Shown here in pieces: positions 15,900-23,780 of a stretch of 64,000 nt of DNA. Below the pieces are notes generated by a model that saw nothing but the letters and a program-made list of their open reading frames with translations, had not been told where the DNA came from and searched no databases. The stretch is from Paenibacillus_V sp046244365 (lineage in GTDB: Bacteria > Bacillota > Bacilli > Paenibacillales > NBRC-103111): NCBI RefSeq assembly GCF_046244365.1, contig NZ_CP176395.1, forward strand, positions 1,798,001 to 1,862,000, given 5' to 3'. The position numbers were made by a program, and so were the translations under genes. Numbering within the stretch: position 1 is the first letter of the stretch; every line of letters starts with the position of its first letter.

Positions 15900-16217
15900 T
15901 TAAGAAACGCTTCCTTGAAGACGCATCAGCAATTGATAATTTTCTTCCCGGAGCTGATCTTGTCCCAGCAATAGCTTGGCGTATCGGAGTGCTTCGTCAT
16001 ATTGACGGGTCAGCTCCAATTTGGATACGAGACGTTCCAAGGCGGATTGATACATTTGAGCAAGTCTATCCCGCTCCGGCTCGATCCAATCCTCGTAGCA
16101 GCTGGGCAATAATGGACCGCCGTATAAGGAAACGGCCTGTTTTATCTCATGGATGGACGAACTTTGCGCGGCTTGTTCAAATTTCGTGACATCCAGAACG
16201 GAGGGGAAGGAATGATT
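15900..16217 (-). pseudogene. Remnant of a BTAD-domain (SARP-like) transcriptional regulator
   Basis: On the minus strand ~105 codons are open between two stops. They encode a bacterial transcriptional activator (BTAD, TPR-like) domain: SLYGGPLLPSCYEDWIEPER, then YQSALERLVSKLELTRQYDE and AKLLLGQDQLREENYQLLMR. In intact SARP or response-regulator proteins this domain follows a DNA-binding domain and continues past LLMRL. Here it starts after a stop with no initiation site and ends at QGSVS, so both ends are missing. It is a decayed gene. The DNA-binding part is not found nearby. Confidence 0.7.
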
Positions 16218-16323
16218 TCAACCTATCGTCAAGCTGTCTGACGTCAAGCAACGATCCAAATCTGGCAAAGATTGCTTCAAAAGAAGAAACAGCTTGCGTA
16301 AATTTGTCAATGAAACAACAGAA

Positions 16324-16347
16324 AGCCTGTTGAGTTCTCAACAGGCT
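16324..16347 (-). terminator. Perfect 11-bp hairpin, possible minus-strand terminator
   Basis: AGCCTGTTGAG and CTCAACAGGCT flank a 2-nt loop. On the minus strand TTTCTGTTGTTT follows. It could be the original terminator of the DoxX-CDGSH operon, now separated from it by the repeat at 16412-16506. Confidence 0.4.
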
Positions 16348-16411
16348 AATAGGTTAGCGAATGATTGTGTTTGATGCTGTACCTCATCGGTAATGACAAA
16401 GGGCTGGATTT

Positions 16412-16506
16412 CTATATAAGTTAACGCAAAACAAGATGTTTGAAGCGGCAAGGCAATCCCTTTCGGAATGCAATGGACTCCCAACTCATTGGTTCAACTT
16501 ATATAG
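16412..16506. repeat. MITE-like short repeat, copy 1 (95 nt)
   Basis: Ends are imperfect inverted repeats CTATATAAGTTAAC and GTTCAACTTATATAG. The inner part AATGCAATGGACTCCCAACT is also found, slightly changed, in the 72-nt copy at 45494-45565, which has the same ends. No coding capacity. No clear target duplication was seen. Confidence 0.65.
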
Positions 16507-16550
16507 TGAGGGACGTCAGCCATCCTCTCATCCCTGGATCGCTAGCGCGC

Positions 16551-16751
16551 TTATCTTGCCGCGGAAGCCTCTCTGAATCCGCACGTTTTATGAGTAGCAT
16601 CGCAAAAAGGCTGTGTCTTGGATTGGCCGCAGCGGCAAACCGCTATCGTCTGGCCCGTTTGAAAAGCGGCTCCGTTACCGTCTACCAGATCGAAATCACC
16701 TTGAATCACATAAGGGCCTTCATCGTATTTTGTGATTTTTACTTTAGTCAT
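16551..16751 (-). CDS. CDGSH-type iron-sulfur protein
   Basis: A 66-residue protein with the Cys3His [2Fe-2S] ligand pattern CRCGQSKTQPFCDATH, matching C-x-C-x2-(S/T)-x3-P-x-C-D-x2-H of the CDGSH family (mitoNEET-like zinc-finger CDGSH domain). Bacterial members are small redox or cluster-transfer proteins. Its ATG overlaps the stop of the DoxX gene (ATGACTAA), so translation is coupled. A GGAGGTGA site lies 8-9 nt before the ATG. It is in the MarR-controlled unit. Confidence 0.9.
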   Translation of the reverse strand: MTKVKITKYDEGPYVIQGDFDLVDGNGAAFQTGQTIAVCRCGQSKTQPFCDATHKTCGFREASAAR

Positions 16752-17175
16752 GATTTAAGTCACCTCCTTTACGGGATATCCCCCAGACTTGCTTGAGTGA
16801 ATTAGGGCTAGTCGCCATTACGTGCAAACTGACGATCAGCAGCAGCAGGTCGAACTCGTAGCCGGTTGCCGTATTCGAGATGAAACCGATAGCGAGCTTC
16901 ACCTTAACGAGGGCGATTAGAAGAATAAGACTAAATACGGCGGCCAAATAACGAGTACCGACTCCAATAATCATGATGATGCCTCCAAGAAGTTCAATCC
17001 ACGGAAGGACATGAGCGAATAAGGTTGCAAGCGGAAATCCCTGACCGTGCAGCCATTCCGATAAATGGGAGTACCCCCATACCAATTTGAATTTCCCGTG
17101 CATGATAAAAATGACTCCAACCAATAAGCGCAGAACGGTGTTGGTGTAAAAGCTCGTTTGGCACATGGCAACCAT
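16744..17175 (-). CDS. DoxX family membrane protein
   Basis: About 143 residues with four membrane helices. VLRLLVGVIFIMHGKFKL opens the DoxX fold, followed by the PWIELLGGIIMIIGVGTR segment typical of DoxX/DoxD/CatD proteins. Relatives such as CatD and MhqP act in quinone or thiol stress and are controlled by YodB or MhqR. Two adjacent ATGs (17178, 17175) lie close to AAGGAG, and a third in-frame ATG is at 17166; I take 17175. It is divergent from a MarR gene and overlaps the CDGSH gene. Confidence 0.85.
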   Translation of the reverse strand: MVAMCQTSFYTNTVLRLLVGVIFIMHGKFKLVWGYSHLSEWLHGQGFPLATLFAHVLPWIELLGGIIMIIGVGTRYLAAVFSLILLIALVKVKLAIGFISNTATGYEFDLLLLIVSLHVMATSPNSLKQVWGISRKGGDLNHD

Positions 17176-17210
17176 CATACTCCTTTTCCTAATTTGTTTC
17201 GAAATCAACA

Positions 17211-17256
17211 GTTGACTACACAACTAAAATTAGCACGATTAAGTTGCGCAGTCAAC
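17211..17256. promoter_or_regulatory. Operator/promoter of the DoxX-CDGSH operon
   Basis: Near-perfect 15-nt inverted arms (GTTGACTACACAACT at 17211 and AGTTGCGCAGTCAAC at 17242) enclose a minus-strand promoter: TTGACT, a 17-nt spacer, TAATTT. One arm contains the -35 and the other lies just past the -10, ideal for repression by the divergent MarR protein. Confidence 0.65.
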
Positions 17257-17263
17257 AATTATT

Positions 17264-17295
17264 TTGTTGATTATGCAACAAAAATGTTCTATATT
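17264..17295 (+). promoter_or_regulatory. Operator and promoter of the marR-type gene
   Basis: TTGTTG-ATTATG-CAACAA (17264-17281) is a MarR-type palindrome that overlaps the -35 of a promoter reading TTGATT, 17-nt spacer, TATATT. It suggests autoregulation. Confidence 0.6.
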
Positions 17296-17321
17296 GATTT
17301 TAACCGAATGGAGGATGGACG

Positions 17322-17783
17322 ATGATAAGGGTGACGGAAAAGCAGCTTGCCGCTTGGCGCTTGTTTATTAAGACCCATGCCAAAATAATAGAAAGCATCG
17401 AGCTGGATTTGGCCGAACAGAAGAAAGTTCCGCTAACCACTTACGATGTTCTGATCGCTTTGTTTGAGGCGCCGGACCATAGGCTTCGCTTCGGGGAATT
17501 GAATCGGAAGGTAGTCTTGAGCAAAAGCGGCTTAACACGTCTGATCGACCGGCTGGAACGAGATGGACTGATTCAAAGGGAAAAAAGCGAAGAGGACCGG
17601 CGGGGAGCATACGCTGTTCTTACGCATGAAGGGGAAATGCAATTGCGTAAAGCGTGGCCCGTTTATGCTAGGGGGATCAAGCAGTATTTTGCCGATCCCT
17701 TGTCCGACGACGAAGTTGAATCTCTTATACGTACGTTCGAAGCGTTACAATCTAGGCAGCACAAAGAGGAAAAACAATCATGA
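17322..17783 (+). CDS. MarR family transcriptional regulator
   Basis: A 153-residue winged-helix MarR protein. The DNA-recognition part is RFGELNRKVVLSKSGLTRLI and the wing is RDGLIQREKSEEDRRGAYAVLT with the conserved EDRR. Such repressors are released from DNA by phenolic compounds, quinones or oxidants. The gene is divergent from DoxX-CDGSH, and two palindromes in the shared 146-nt region overlay both promoters. A GGAGGATGG site precedes the ATG. No conserved N-terminal redox Cys is present, so release by a ligand is more likely than Cys oxidation. Confidence 0.92.
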   Translation: MIRVTEKQLAAWRLFIKTHAKIIESIELDLAEQKKVPLTTYDVLIALFEAPDHRLRFGELNRKVVLSKSGLTRLIDRLERDGLIQREKSEEDRRGAYAVLTHEGEMQLRKAWPVYARGIKQYFADPLSDDEVESLIRTFEALQSRQHKEEKQS

Positions 17784-17846
17784 GCAGAAGCAAGCGCTCC
17801 GACAACTCATTCCTGTATATACGTCTAAATAGGGTGCCATTCAGGA

Positions 17847-18683
17847 TCAGGTAGCGGATTTTCCCAGCTCGGCATGCGCCCGGCGGTAATCGAGCGGATG
17901 CGTTCTGCTGATTGTTTTGAAGACGCGCCCGAAATGCCCTATGTTTTCGTAACCGACCTGCTCGGCTATGCGCGTCACCTTCCAGCTCGTCTCCCTAAGC
18001 AGCCGCTGCGCTTCCTTGATCCGTATACTGTTCACGTACTCGACGAACGAAAAGCCGGTTACCCGCTTGAATGTCCGGCTCAAATACGAAGGGCTGACGA
18101 AATGCGCCTTGGCGACGCTTTCCAGAGACAGCGGCTCGCCGAACGCCGTATTGAGGTAAGCCACGATCTCGGTTATTTTGCGGTGCGCCGGGCTTTCGTG
18201 CTCGAACCCGCCGGAGCCGCTATCGTCGCGTTGCATGAGCCGCGCGCACCGGACGAGGAGCCGCGAAAGCTGGGCTTGAAGCGCGATGCCGCTGCCCTGC
18301 TGGCCGGCTTTAGCCTCAAGCAGCATATCGTACAACACCGTTTCCACCCAAGCCCGTTCTTCAGGGGGGAGCGAGAGACGGCGCAGCTTGGCTTGAAACG
18401 GCCCGGACAGCATAGCATGAGCCGAGCAATCGAGAAATCGGTCGTCGAAATTGATCAAGATTCGTTCATGGCCGGGGAGACCCGCGTCGCCCGTTTTGTG
18501 CAGCTCGTATTTGTCGATGAAGACGATGTCGCCCTTGCCGATGCGGTAGGAGCAATCTTTAATGAAATAGAACCGCTCGCCCTCCAGTAAATAGTAAATT
18601 TCATATTGGTCGTGAAAATGATTGGTCGCCATCGTGTAATGGGCCGTCCGTTTGAAATGGTGAATGAAAAAAGGCTCCTTCAC
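17847..18683 (-). CDS. AraC family transcriptional regulator
   Basis: A 278-residue regulator. The N-terminal cupin domain has the sugar-sensing pattern HFHDQYEIYYLLEG and a GKGDIVFIDKYELHKT loop. The C-terminal AraC domain (~175-275) has VSPSYLSRTFKRVTGFSFV and VGYENIGHFGRVFK. The GTG at 18683 is preferred (GGGAGG 7 nt upstream); a longer in-frame extension to 18773 lacks a ribosome site. It is divergent from the Gfo/Idh dehydrogenase at 18912 and probably activates it. Confidence 0.9.
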   Translation of the reverse strand: MKEPFFIHHFKRTAHYTMATNHFHDQYEIYYLLEGERFYFIKDCSYRIGKGDIVFIDKYELHKTGDAGLPGHERILINFDDRFLDCSAHAMLSGPFQAKLRRLSLPPEERAWVETVLYDMLLEAKAGQQGSGIALQAQLSRLLVRCARLMQRDDSGSGGFEHESPAHRKITEIVAYLNTAFGEPLSLESVAKAHFVSPSYLSRTFKRVTGFSFVEYVNSIRIKEAQRLLRETSWKVTRIAEQVGYENIGHFGRVFKTISRTHPLDYRRAHAELGKSAT

Positions 18684-18817
18684 CGCGCTCCCTCCCCGCT
18701 TCTCGTTTCCGCTGCTTTCACTGTACCACGAATCCGATCCAAGATGAGCAAGAAATGTGCAGAAATTACCCATCCAGGCAATAAAACGGCAGATTCCTAC
18801 GATATATTGCGGTAAAA

Positions 18818-18830
18818 TGAAAGCGCATCA
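18818..18830 (+). promoter_or_regulatory. Possible CcpA (cre) site
   Basis: TGAAAGCGCATCA fits the cre consensus TGWAARCGYTWNCW with one mismatch and lies just after a TAAAAT -10-like hexamer upstream of the dehydrogenase at 18912. It would give catabolite repression by glucose. Confidence 0.35.
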
Positions 18831-18911
18831 ATAACGGAATGCCGGCACAGACCGAACCCCGCCGGGCGTTCCGCCCTTTCATCCACGATAGTCAAAAAGG
18901 AGCATAAGCAC

Positions 18912-20198
18912 ATGAAGCGAAAAAGGTATGCGCTCGTTGGAACGGGCGGCCGTGCCGAGTTCTTTTACGGCGCGCTGGCAAGCGGATTTCGGGAGCACAG
19001 CGAGCTGGTCGCGTTCTGCGACATCAATGCAACCCGGCTGGACTATGCGAATCGGCTGCTGCAGGAGAAATACGATCATCCGCCCGTACCCGTCTATAAG
19101 GCGGATCAATTCGATGCGATGATCGAGCGGGAAAAGCCGGATACGGTTATCGTCACCTCCATCGACCGTACGCATCATACGTACATTATCAGGGCGATGG
19201 AGCTTGGCTGCGACGTCATCAGCGAGAAGCCGATGACCGTCGACGAGGAGAAATGCAATCGGATCGTCGATGCCGTCAATCGTACCGGACGCAAGCTGCG
19301 GGTCACGTTCAATTACCGTTACGCCCCTCATAATACGAAAGTGCGCGAGCTGATTATGGACGGCGTCATCGGGGACGTGAACTCGGTGCATTTCGAGTGG
19401 CTGCTGGATACGCTGCACGGAGCCGATTACTTCCGCCGGTGGCACCGCGACAAGCGCAACAGCGGAGGGTTGCTCGTCCACAAGTCGACCCATCATTTCG
19501 ATCTCGTCAACTTTTGGCTGGGAACGAAGCCGGAAACGGTGTTCGGGATGGGCGGTCTCATGTTCTATGGCAGGGAAAATGCGGAGCGCCGGGGCGTGAC
19601 GAGCTTTTATCAGCGTGCCCACGGAAGCGAGGCGGCGCAGGACGATCCGTTCGCGCTTCATATGGAGTCGAACGCGCATCTGAAGGCGCTGTACTTGGAC
19701 GCGGAGAAGGATGATGGCTACCAGCGCGATCAAAGCGTGTTCGGCGACGGCATCAGCATCGAGGATACGCTTGGGGTCATGGTGCGTTATGAGAGCAAAG
19801 CGGTTCTGACTTACTCGCTCAACGCCTACATGCCTTGGGAAGGCTTTAACGTCGTCTTCAACGGCACCAAGGGGAGAATCGAGCTGAAGGTGGTGGAGCG
19901 GGCGTATGTCAACTCCGGCGGCAAGAAGGAAGACGAAGGAGCGACCTCATCCAAACAGCTGACCGTGTATCCGATGTTCGGGCGCGCCTACGACGTGCCG
20001 ATTGAGGAGCGTGCTGGCGGTCACGGGGGAGGAGACCCGATTTTGCTGAACGATCTGTTCGGCGTACCGGAGCCGGACCGGTTCAATCGCGCGGCATCGC
20101 ATGTCGACGGCGCCGTATCGATCTTGACCGGAATTGCCGGAAACGTTTCGCTTCGTGCCGGCAGACCCGTAAGGATCGATGAGCTGGTTAAGCTGTAG
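18912..20198 (+). CDS. Gfo/Idh/MocA family NAD(P)-dependent dehydrogenase
   Basis: A 428-residue oxidoreductase. The Rossmann start YALVGTGGRAEFFYGAL is followed by VIVTSIDRTHHTYI, the catalytic-type SEKPMTVDEE (Lys of the EKP motif) and a C-terminal beta-sheet domain ~135-end. Length is at the long end of the family. These enzymes oxidise or reduce sugar hydroxyls, and some act on intact glycosides. It lies between an AraC and a LacI gene with an AAAGGAGCATAAGCAC ribosome site. Its substrate is unknown but the context is carbohydrate use. Confidence 0.9.
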   Translation: MKRKRYALVGTGGRAEFFYGALASGFREHSELVAFCDINATRLDYANRLLQEKYDHPPVPVYKADQFDAMIEREKPDTVIVTSIDRTHHTYIIRAMELGCDVISEKPMTVDEEKCNRIVDAVNRTGRKLRVTFNYRYAPHNTKVRELIMDGVIGDVNSVHFEWLLDTLHGADYFRRWHRDKRNSGGLLVHKSTHHFDLVNFWLGTKPETVFGMGGLMFYGRENAERRGVTSFYQRAHGSEAAQDDPFALHMESNAHLKALYLDAEKDDGYQRDQSVFGDGISIEDTLGVMVRYESKAVLTYSLNAYMPWEGFNVVFNGTKGRIELKVVERAYVNSGGKKEDEGATSSKQLTVYPMFGRAYDVPIEERAGGHGGGDPILLNDLFGVPEPDRFNRAASHVDGAVSILTGIAGNVSLRAGRPVRIDELVKL

Positions 20199-20245
20199 CC
20201 GGATACCCTTCCGCAGAAAAGATTCAGGGATCGATATTCACGAAT

Positions 20246-20260
20246 GCGAACACGTGTAAT
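20246..20260. promoter_or_regulatory. Probable LacI operator 1 (autoregulation)
   Basis: GCGAACACGTGTAAT overlaps a TATAAT (20260-20265) that can serve as the -10 of the LacI gene. The same sequence recurs at 21308 and 21388. Confidence 0.55.
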
Positions 20261-20308
20261 ATAATCGGGCTATTGCTACATTCGTGAAACGGGAAGGACA
20301 TCGATTCC

Positions 20309-21292
20309 ATGAAAGTAACCATTAAAGATATCGCGAAGGCCGCCGGCGTCAGCCATCCCACCGTATCGAAGGCGCTTAACGGCGCGCCTGGGGTAAGTGA
20401 GGAAATCCGCAAAAAAATCGAGAAGATCGCCAAGCAAATGAATTACGTGCCGAACTTGGCCGCCAAACGGCTGGCCGACCGCAGGACGAATTCGATCGGC
20501 CTCATCTGGCCGAGGCTGGAAGGACTTTTCTTTTACCATCTAGGGCTGCGCCTCCAGAAGGAAGCCGCCGGGCTGGGGCTGGACGTCATTCTGTCGCTGG
20601 ACGATCCGCCGCGCGCGCTGCGGGCGTTCCATAAGCATTTTGTCGATCAGATCGTGTTCTGGTGTGCTCCGAACTGGACGCCTTCCCTCGAATTTATGAG
20701 GCAGAAGGAGCTGTTTCACGGACAAATGCTGCTGATGGGCGGAGGACGATTGGAAGGGACGCACCGAATCGGCATCGACCGGAAAGGTGCGATTTACGAG
20801 GCGGTTCGCCACTTGGCGGATTACGGGCACCGTAAAATCACCTTCATCGGCGACTCCTCCGAGAAGCTGGCCGGCTTCACTCAAGGCGTGCTGGAGCAGA
20901 AGCTGGAGTACCATAGCGATTACCGGATAGAAACGAAAGAGGGAGAGCCGTTTCCGGAGACGAGGGTGGCGGAGCTGCTGGCCAAAAAGGACCGGCCTAC
21001 GGCGTTTATCGTCGACAGCCAGACGTACGCTTTTGCGCTAATCAAGCTGTTCAAGGAACGCAACATTCGAATACCGGACGACTATTCGCTTATCGTGTAC
21101 GACGATATACCGGAAATGGAAGGGATGGATATCCCGCTTACGACGGTAGGGCCTTCGGTCAGGCAGCTTGCGGCGGAGGCGCTCGCGATCGTCTCGGGAA
21201 CGGGAGGATGGAGCGGCAGCCTATTGGCGGACTTGGAAGTCGGCTGCGAGCTGAACGTTCGAAGATCGACCAGGAGGATCGAAACGGTATAA
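20309..21292 (+). CDS. LacI family transcriptional regulator
   Basis: A 327-residue repressor. The N-terminal helix-turn-helix and hinge are KVTIKDIAKAAGVSHPTVSK followed by ALNGAPGVSEEIRKKI and NLAAKRLADRRTNSIGLIWP. The rest is a periplasmic-binding-like sensor domain (~60-327) with FIGDSSEKLAGFTQG and RIPDDYSLIVYDD. It precedes the binding-protein and permease genes and is flanked by three copies of a putative operator, so it very likely controls this sugar operon and itself. Confidence 0.94.
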   Translation: MKVTIKDIAKAAGVSHPTVSKALNGAPGVSEEIRKKIEKIAKQMNYVPNLAAKRLADRRTNSIGLIWPRLEGLFFYHLGLRLQKEAAGLGLDVILSLDDPPRALRAFHKHFVDQIVFWCAPNWTPSLEFMRQKELFHGQMLLMGGGRLEGTHRIGIDRKGAIYEAVRHLADYGHRKITFIGDSSEKLAGFTQGVLEQKLEYHSDYRIETKEGEPFPETRVAELLAKKDRPTAFIVDSQTYAFALIKLFKERNIRIPDDYSLIVYDDIPEMEGMDIPLTTVGPSVRQLAAEALAIVSGTGGWSGSLLADLEVGCELNVRRSTRRIETV

Positions 21293-21307
21293 AAGCCGTC
21301 GTTCGTT

Positions 21308-21322
21308 ACGAACGCATGTAAT
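21308..21322. promoter_or_regulatory. Probable LacI operator 2
   Basis: ACGAACGCATGTAAT, two mismatches from the third copy, lies in the gap between the LacI gene and the binding-protein gene. Confidence 0.45.
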
Positions 21323-21387
21323 AAGGTGTAGCGGTAATTCATTTTGAAATGGATTTATTCAAACAGTAGTGGTCGATTGATCCGTTT

Positions 21388-21402
21388 ACGAACACGTGTA
21401 AT
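21388..21402. promoter_or_regulatory. Probable LacI operator 3
   Basis: ACGAACACGTGTAAT lies ~40 nt before the binding-protein start codon and 80 nt from operator 2, a spacing that would allow DNA looping. Confidence 0.55.
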
Positions 21403-21439
21403 TCATTTGCTGCTGAAGATGAAAAGGGAGGCCATAACC

Positions 21440-22777
21440 ATGAAAACGTTGAAGACTGCGGGCATGCCAATCTTGATAGCGCTTTCGGTTGCCGCTTGCG
21501 CATCGGGCAATACAGACAAATCGCCGGCTGCAAGCGGAAGCGCGAGTCCGCAAGGCTCGCCGAGTTCCCAAGCGACGCAAGCGCCGCCGAAGGAAGTGAC
21601 ACTCAAAATCGGACTGCCCGGAAGCTACGATATTACGAGCAAGAAAATCATCGACGGCTTTCAGGCTAAATTCCCGCATATCAAGCTGGAAATCGACGAA
21701 GCGCCATGGGGCGATTTCACGAAGAAGATCGTAACCCGGATCGCGGGGAACAACCCGCCGGACATATGGCTGCAGGAGAACGCCGTCATTCTCGGCTACG
21801 GCCAGCGCGGCGTAGCCGAGAACCTGGAACCGTACATCAAGCGCGATCTGAAAACCGACGACTACGTGAGCGCGCTCCTGTCGGCCAAGACGCCCGAAGG
21901 CAAAATATACGGTATTCCGCACGGCATTAACGCAGGGGCGCTCGCCTTCAACAAGAAGATATTCCAGAACAACAACATCCCGTTCCCGACCGACAGCTGG
22001 ACGTTTCAGGATCTGATCGACACCGCCAAGAAGCTGACTAAAGATACGGACGGCGACGGGAAAACGGATATTTACGGCTTCCAAGCCGGCAATAACATTA
22101 CGCTGGGCTGGCTGCCGTGGATGAAGGCTTACGGCGGCTCAGCGCTCGATTCCTCGCTGGCGAAGGCCATGTTTACCGATCCCAAATCGGTTCAAGGCTT
22201 GACCGGCTGGGCCGACACGATCAATAAGCTCAAGATTAGCCCGACCCGCGAAATGGCGGCGACCGGCAAGCTGTTCGAGAACGGCAAAGCGGCGATGCTG
22301 TTCTTCCAATACTCGAGCCAGGTGGCGCTTAATAAGAACAAGCCGGATCTTGACTGGGACACGGTCAAAATGCCGATCGGCATGAACGGCAAACGCTTCG
22401 TGCCGATGGTCGTCAACCAGTGGGTCGTCTATTCCAAGGCGAAGCCGGAAGTGAAGGAAGCCGCCTGGACGTTCCTCAAATATTACTTGAGCGACGAAGC
22501 CCAGACGTTCCTATCGGAAAGCGGCGCCAGTATGCCGGTCAAGAAAACCGCGCTTGAGGCGCTGGACAAAATGACGACCAAGCCGCTCAACAAGAAGGCG
22601 TATACGAAAGGAATCGAGGAAGCGGGCTCGACGCTTGACGAGAATCCGTCCTGGAACGAATGGCGGGCTGCGGCCAATCCGATCCTCGACGATATTATGG
22701 ACGGCAAGCGGACGCCGGAGGACGGCGCCAAAGAAATTCAGCAGAAGGTGCAAGCGATTTTGGACGAAAACAAATAA
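21440..22777 (+). CDS. ABC transporter sugar-binding lipoprotein
   Basis: A 445-residue extracellular solute-binding protein of family 1 (CUT1). The start MKTLKTAGMPILIALSVAAC is a lipoprotein signal with lipobox SVAAC, followed by a Ser/Ala/Gln-rich linker. Typical segments are LKIGLPGSYDITSKKIIDGF, DIWLQENAV and GIPHGINAGALAFNKKI. The ATG at 21440 has AAAGGGAGG upstream; an earlier in-frame start at 21344 would disrupt the signal peptide. It delivers a mono- or oligosaccharide to the two downstream permeases. A double hairpin separates it from them. Confidence 0.93.
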   Translation: MKTLKTAGMPILIALSVAACASGNTDKSPAASGSASPQGSPSSQATQAPPKEVTLKIGLPGSYDITSKKIIDGFQAKFPHIKLEIDEAPWGDFTKKIVTRIAGNNPPDIWLQENAVILGYGQRGVAENLEPYIKRDLKTDDYVSALLSAKTPEGKIYGIPHGINAGALAFNKKIFQNNNIPFPTDSWTFQDLIDTAKKLTKDTDGDGKTDIYGFQAGNNITLGWLPWMKAYGGSALDSSLAKAMFTDPKSVQGLTGWADTINKLKISPTREMAATGKLFENGKAAMLFFQYSSQVALNKNKPDLDWDTVKMPIGMNGKRFVPMVVNQWVVYSKAKPEVKEAAWTFLKYYLSDEAQTFLSESGASMPVKKTALEALDKMTTKPLNKKAYTKGIEEAGSTLDENPSWNEWRAAANPILDDIMDGKRTPEDGAKEIQQKVQAILDENK

Positions 22778-22808
22778 CGATCCGGCATACAAGCACGCCG
22801 TACAACAA

Positions 22809-22873
22809 CGCCGGACCTCCGGGCATCGACGATGTCCGGAAGTCCGGCGGAACCGACATTGCCGGCCGGTTCC
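22809..22873 (+). promoter_or_regulatory. Two strong hairpins between binding-protein and permease genes
   Basis: CGCCGGAC-TCCGG pairs with CCGGA-GTCCGGCG (22809-22849), and GGAACCG pairs with CGGTTCC (22849-22873). Neither has a T-tract. Such structures usually protect the upstream mRNA so that the binding protein is made in excess over permeases. Confidence 0.5.
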
Positions 22874-22901
22874 GTACCGGTGAACGAAACGAGGGGTTTC
22901 G

Positions 22902-23780
22902 ATGCGCAAGCAAGGCTGGTGGGGTTTTTGCTTCACGCTGCCGTTTGTTCTGCAGTTGCTCGTGTTTTTCTTATTCCCGTTCGTGTTCTCGTTCTATTTG
23001 ACGTTCACGAAATGGGATTTGTTCAATGCCCCGGACTGGGTCGGCTTCCGCAACTGGACGCTAATCGCCAAGAACAAGGCGTTCTGGATGTCTCTGCGCA
23101 ACGTCGGCTATTTTTCGCTGCTGTTCGTGCCGCTGCAAACGGGCGTCGCGCTCGTTCTCGCTTATTTGCTGAACTTGCAGATCAAGGGGAAATCGCTGTT
23201 CCGGATGGTCTATTTCCTTCCCGTCATAACGCCTTGGGTTGCCGGAGGCATGATCTGGCTGTGGATTTACCACTATGAATACGGCATTCTCAACTGGATT
23301 TTGGAAAGCTTCGACGTCAGCCGGATCGACTGGGTGCGCAGCGGCAAATGGTGGCTCGTCATCGGCTCAATCGCGCTGGTGAACGTATGGAAGGGCGCAG
23401 GCTACTCGATGGTGCTCATTTTGGCGGGGATGCAAAACATTTCCAAAGAGATGATTGAGGCGGCGCGGATGGACGGGGCTTCGGGATGGACGCTGTTTGC
23501 CAAAATTACCGTTCCGATCGTATCGCCGATGGTGTACATGGTCATGATTTTGTCGACGATCTCGTCTTTTCACGCGTTCGACGTGTTCCTGGTCATGCTC
23601 GGGGACATTACGGCGGTGGCCGACCGCAATATGGTGCCGAACATTCTGATCTACCGGGATGCGTTCATGAACTTCAAAATGGGCAGCGCGTCCGCGATGG
23701 CATGGGGCTTGTTCCTGATCATTCTCGCGATTACGCTCATGCAGAAGAAGCTGGAGAAGAGGTGGGTCCACTATGAATAA
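22902..23780 (+). CDS. ABC sugar permease (first CUT1 subunit)
   Basis: A 292-residue permease with six membrane segments. The first is at ~7-30 (GFCFTLPFVLQLLVFFLFPF). The cytoplasmic coupling (EAA) loop reads IEAARMDGASGWTLFAKITV, as in MalF-like CUT1 permeases. It pairs with the next gene, whose start overlaps its stop by 8 nt, and with the lipoprotein upstream. No ATPase gene is in the locus, so a shared MsmX-type ATPase is expected. Confidence 0.93.
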   Translation: MRKQGWWGFCFTLPFVLQLLVFFLFPFVFSFYLTFTKWDLFNAPDWVGFRNWTLIAKNKAFWMSLRNVGYFSLLFVPLQTGVALVLAYLLNLQIKGKSLFRMVYFLPVITPWVAGGMIWLWIYHYEYGILNWILESFDVSRIDWVRSGKWWLVIGSIALVNVWKGAGYSMVLILAGMQNISKEMIEAARMDGASGWTLFAKITVPIVSPMVYMVMILSTISSFHAFDVFLVMLGDITAVADRNMVPNILIYRDAFMNFKMGSASAMAWGLFLIILAITLMQKKLEKRWVHYE

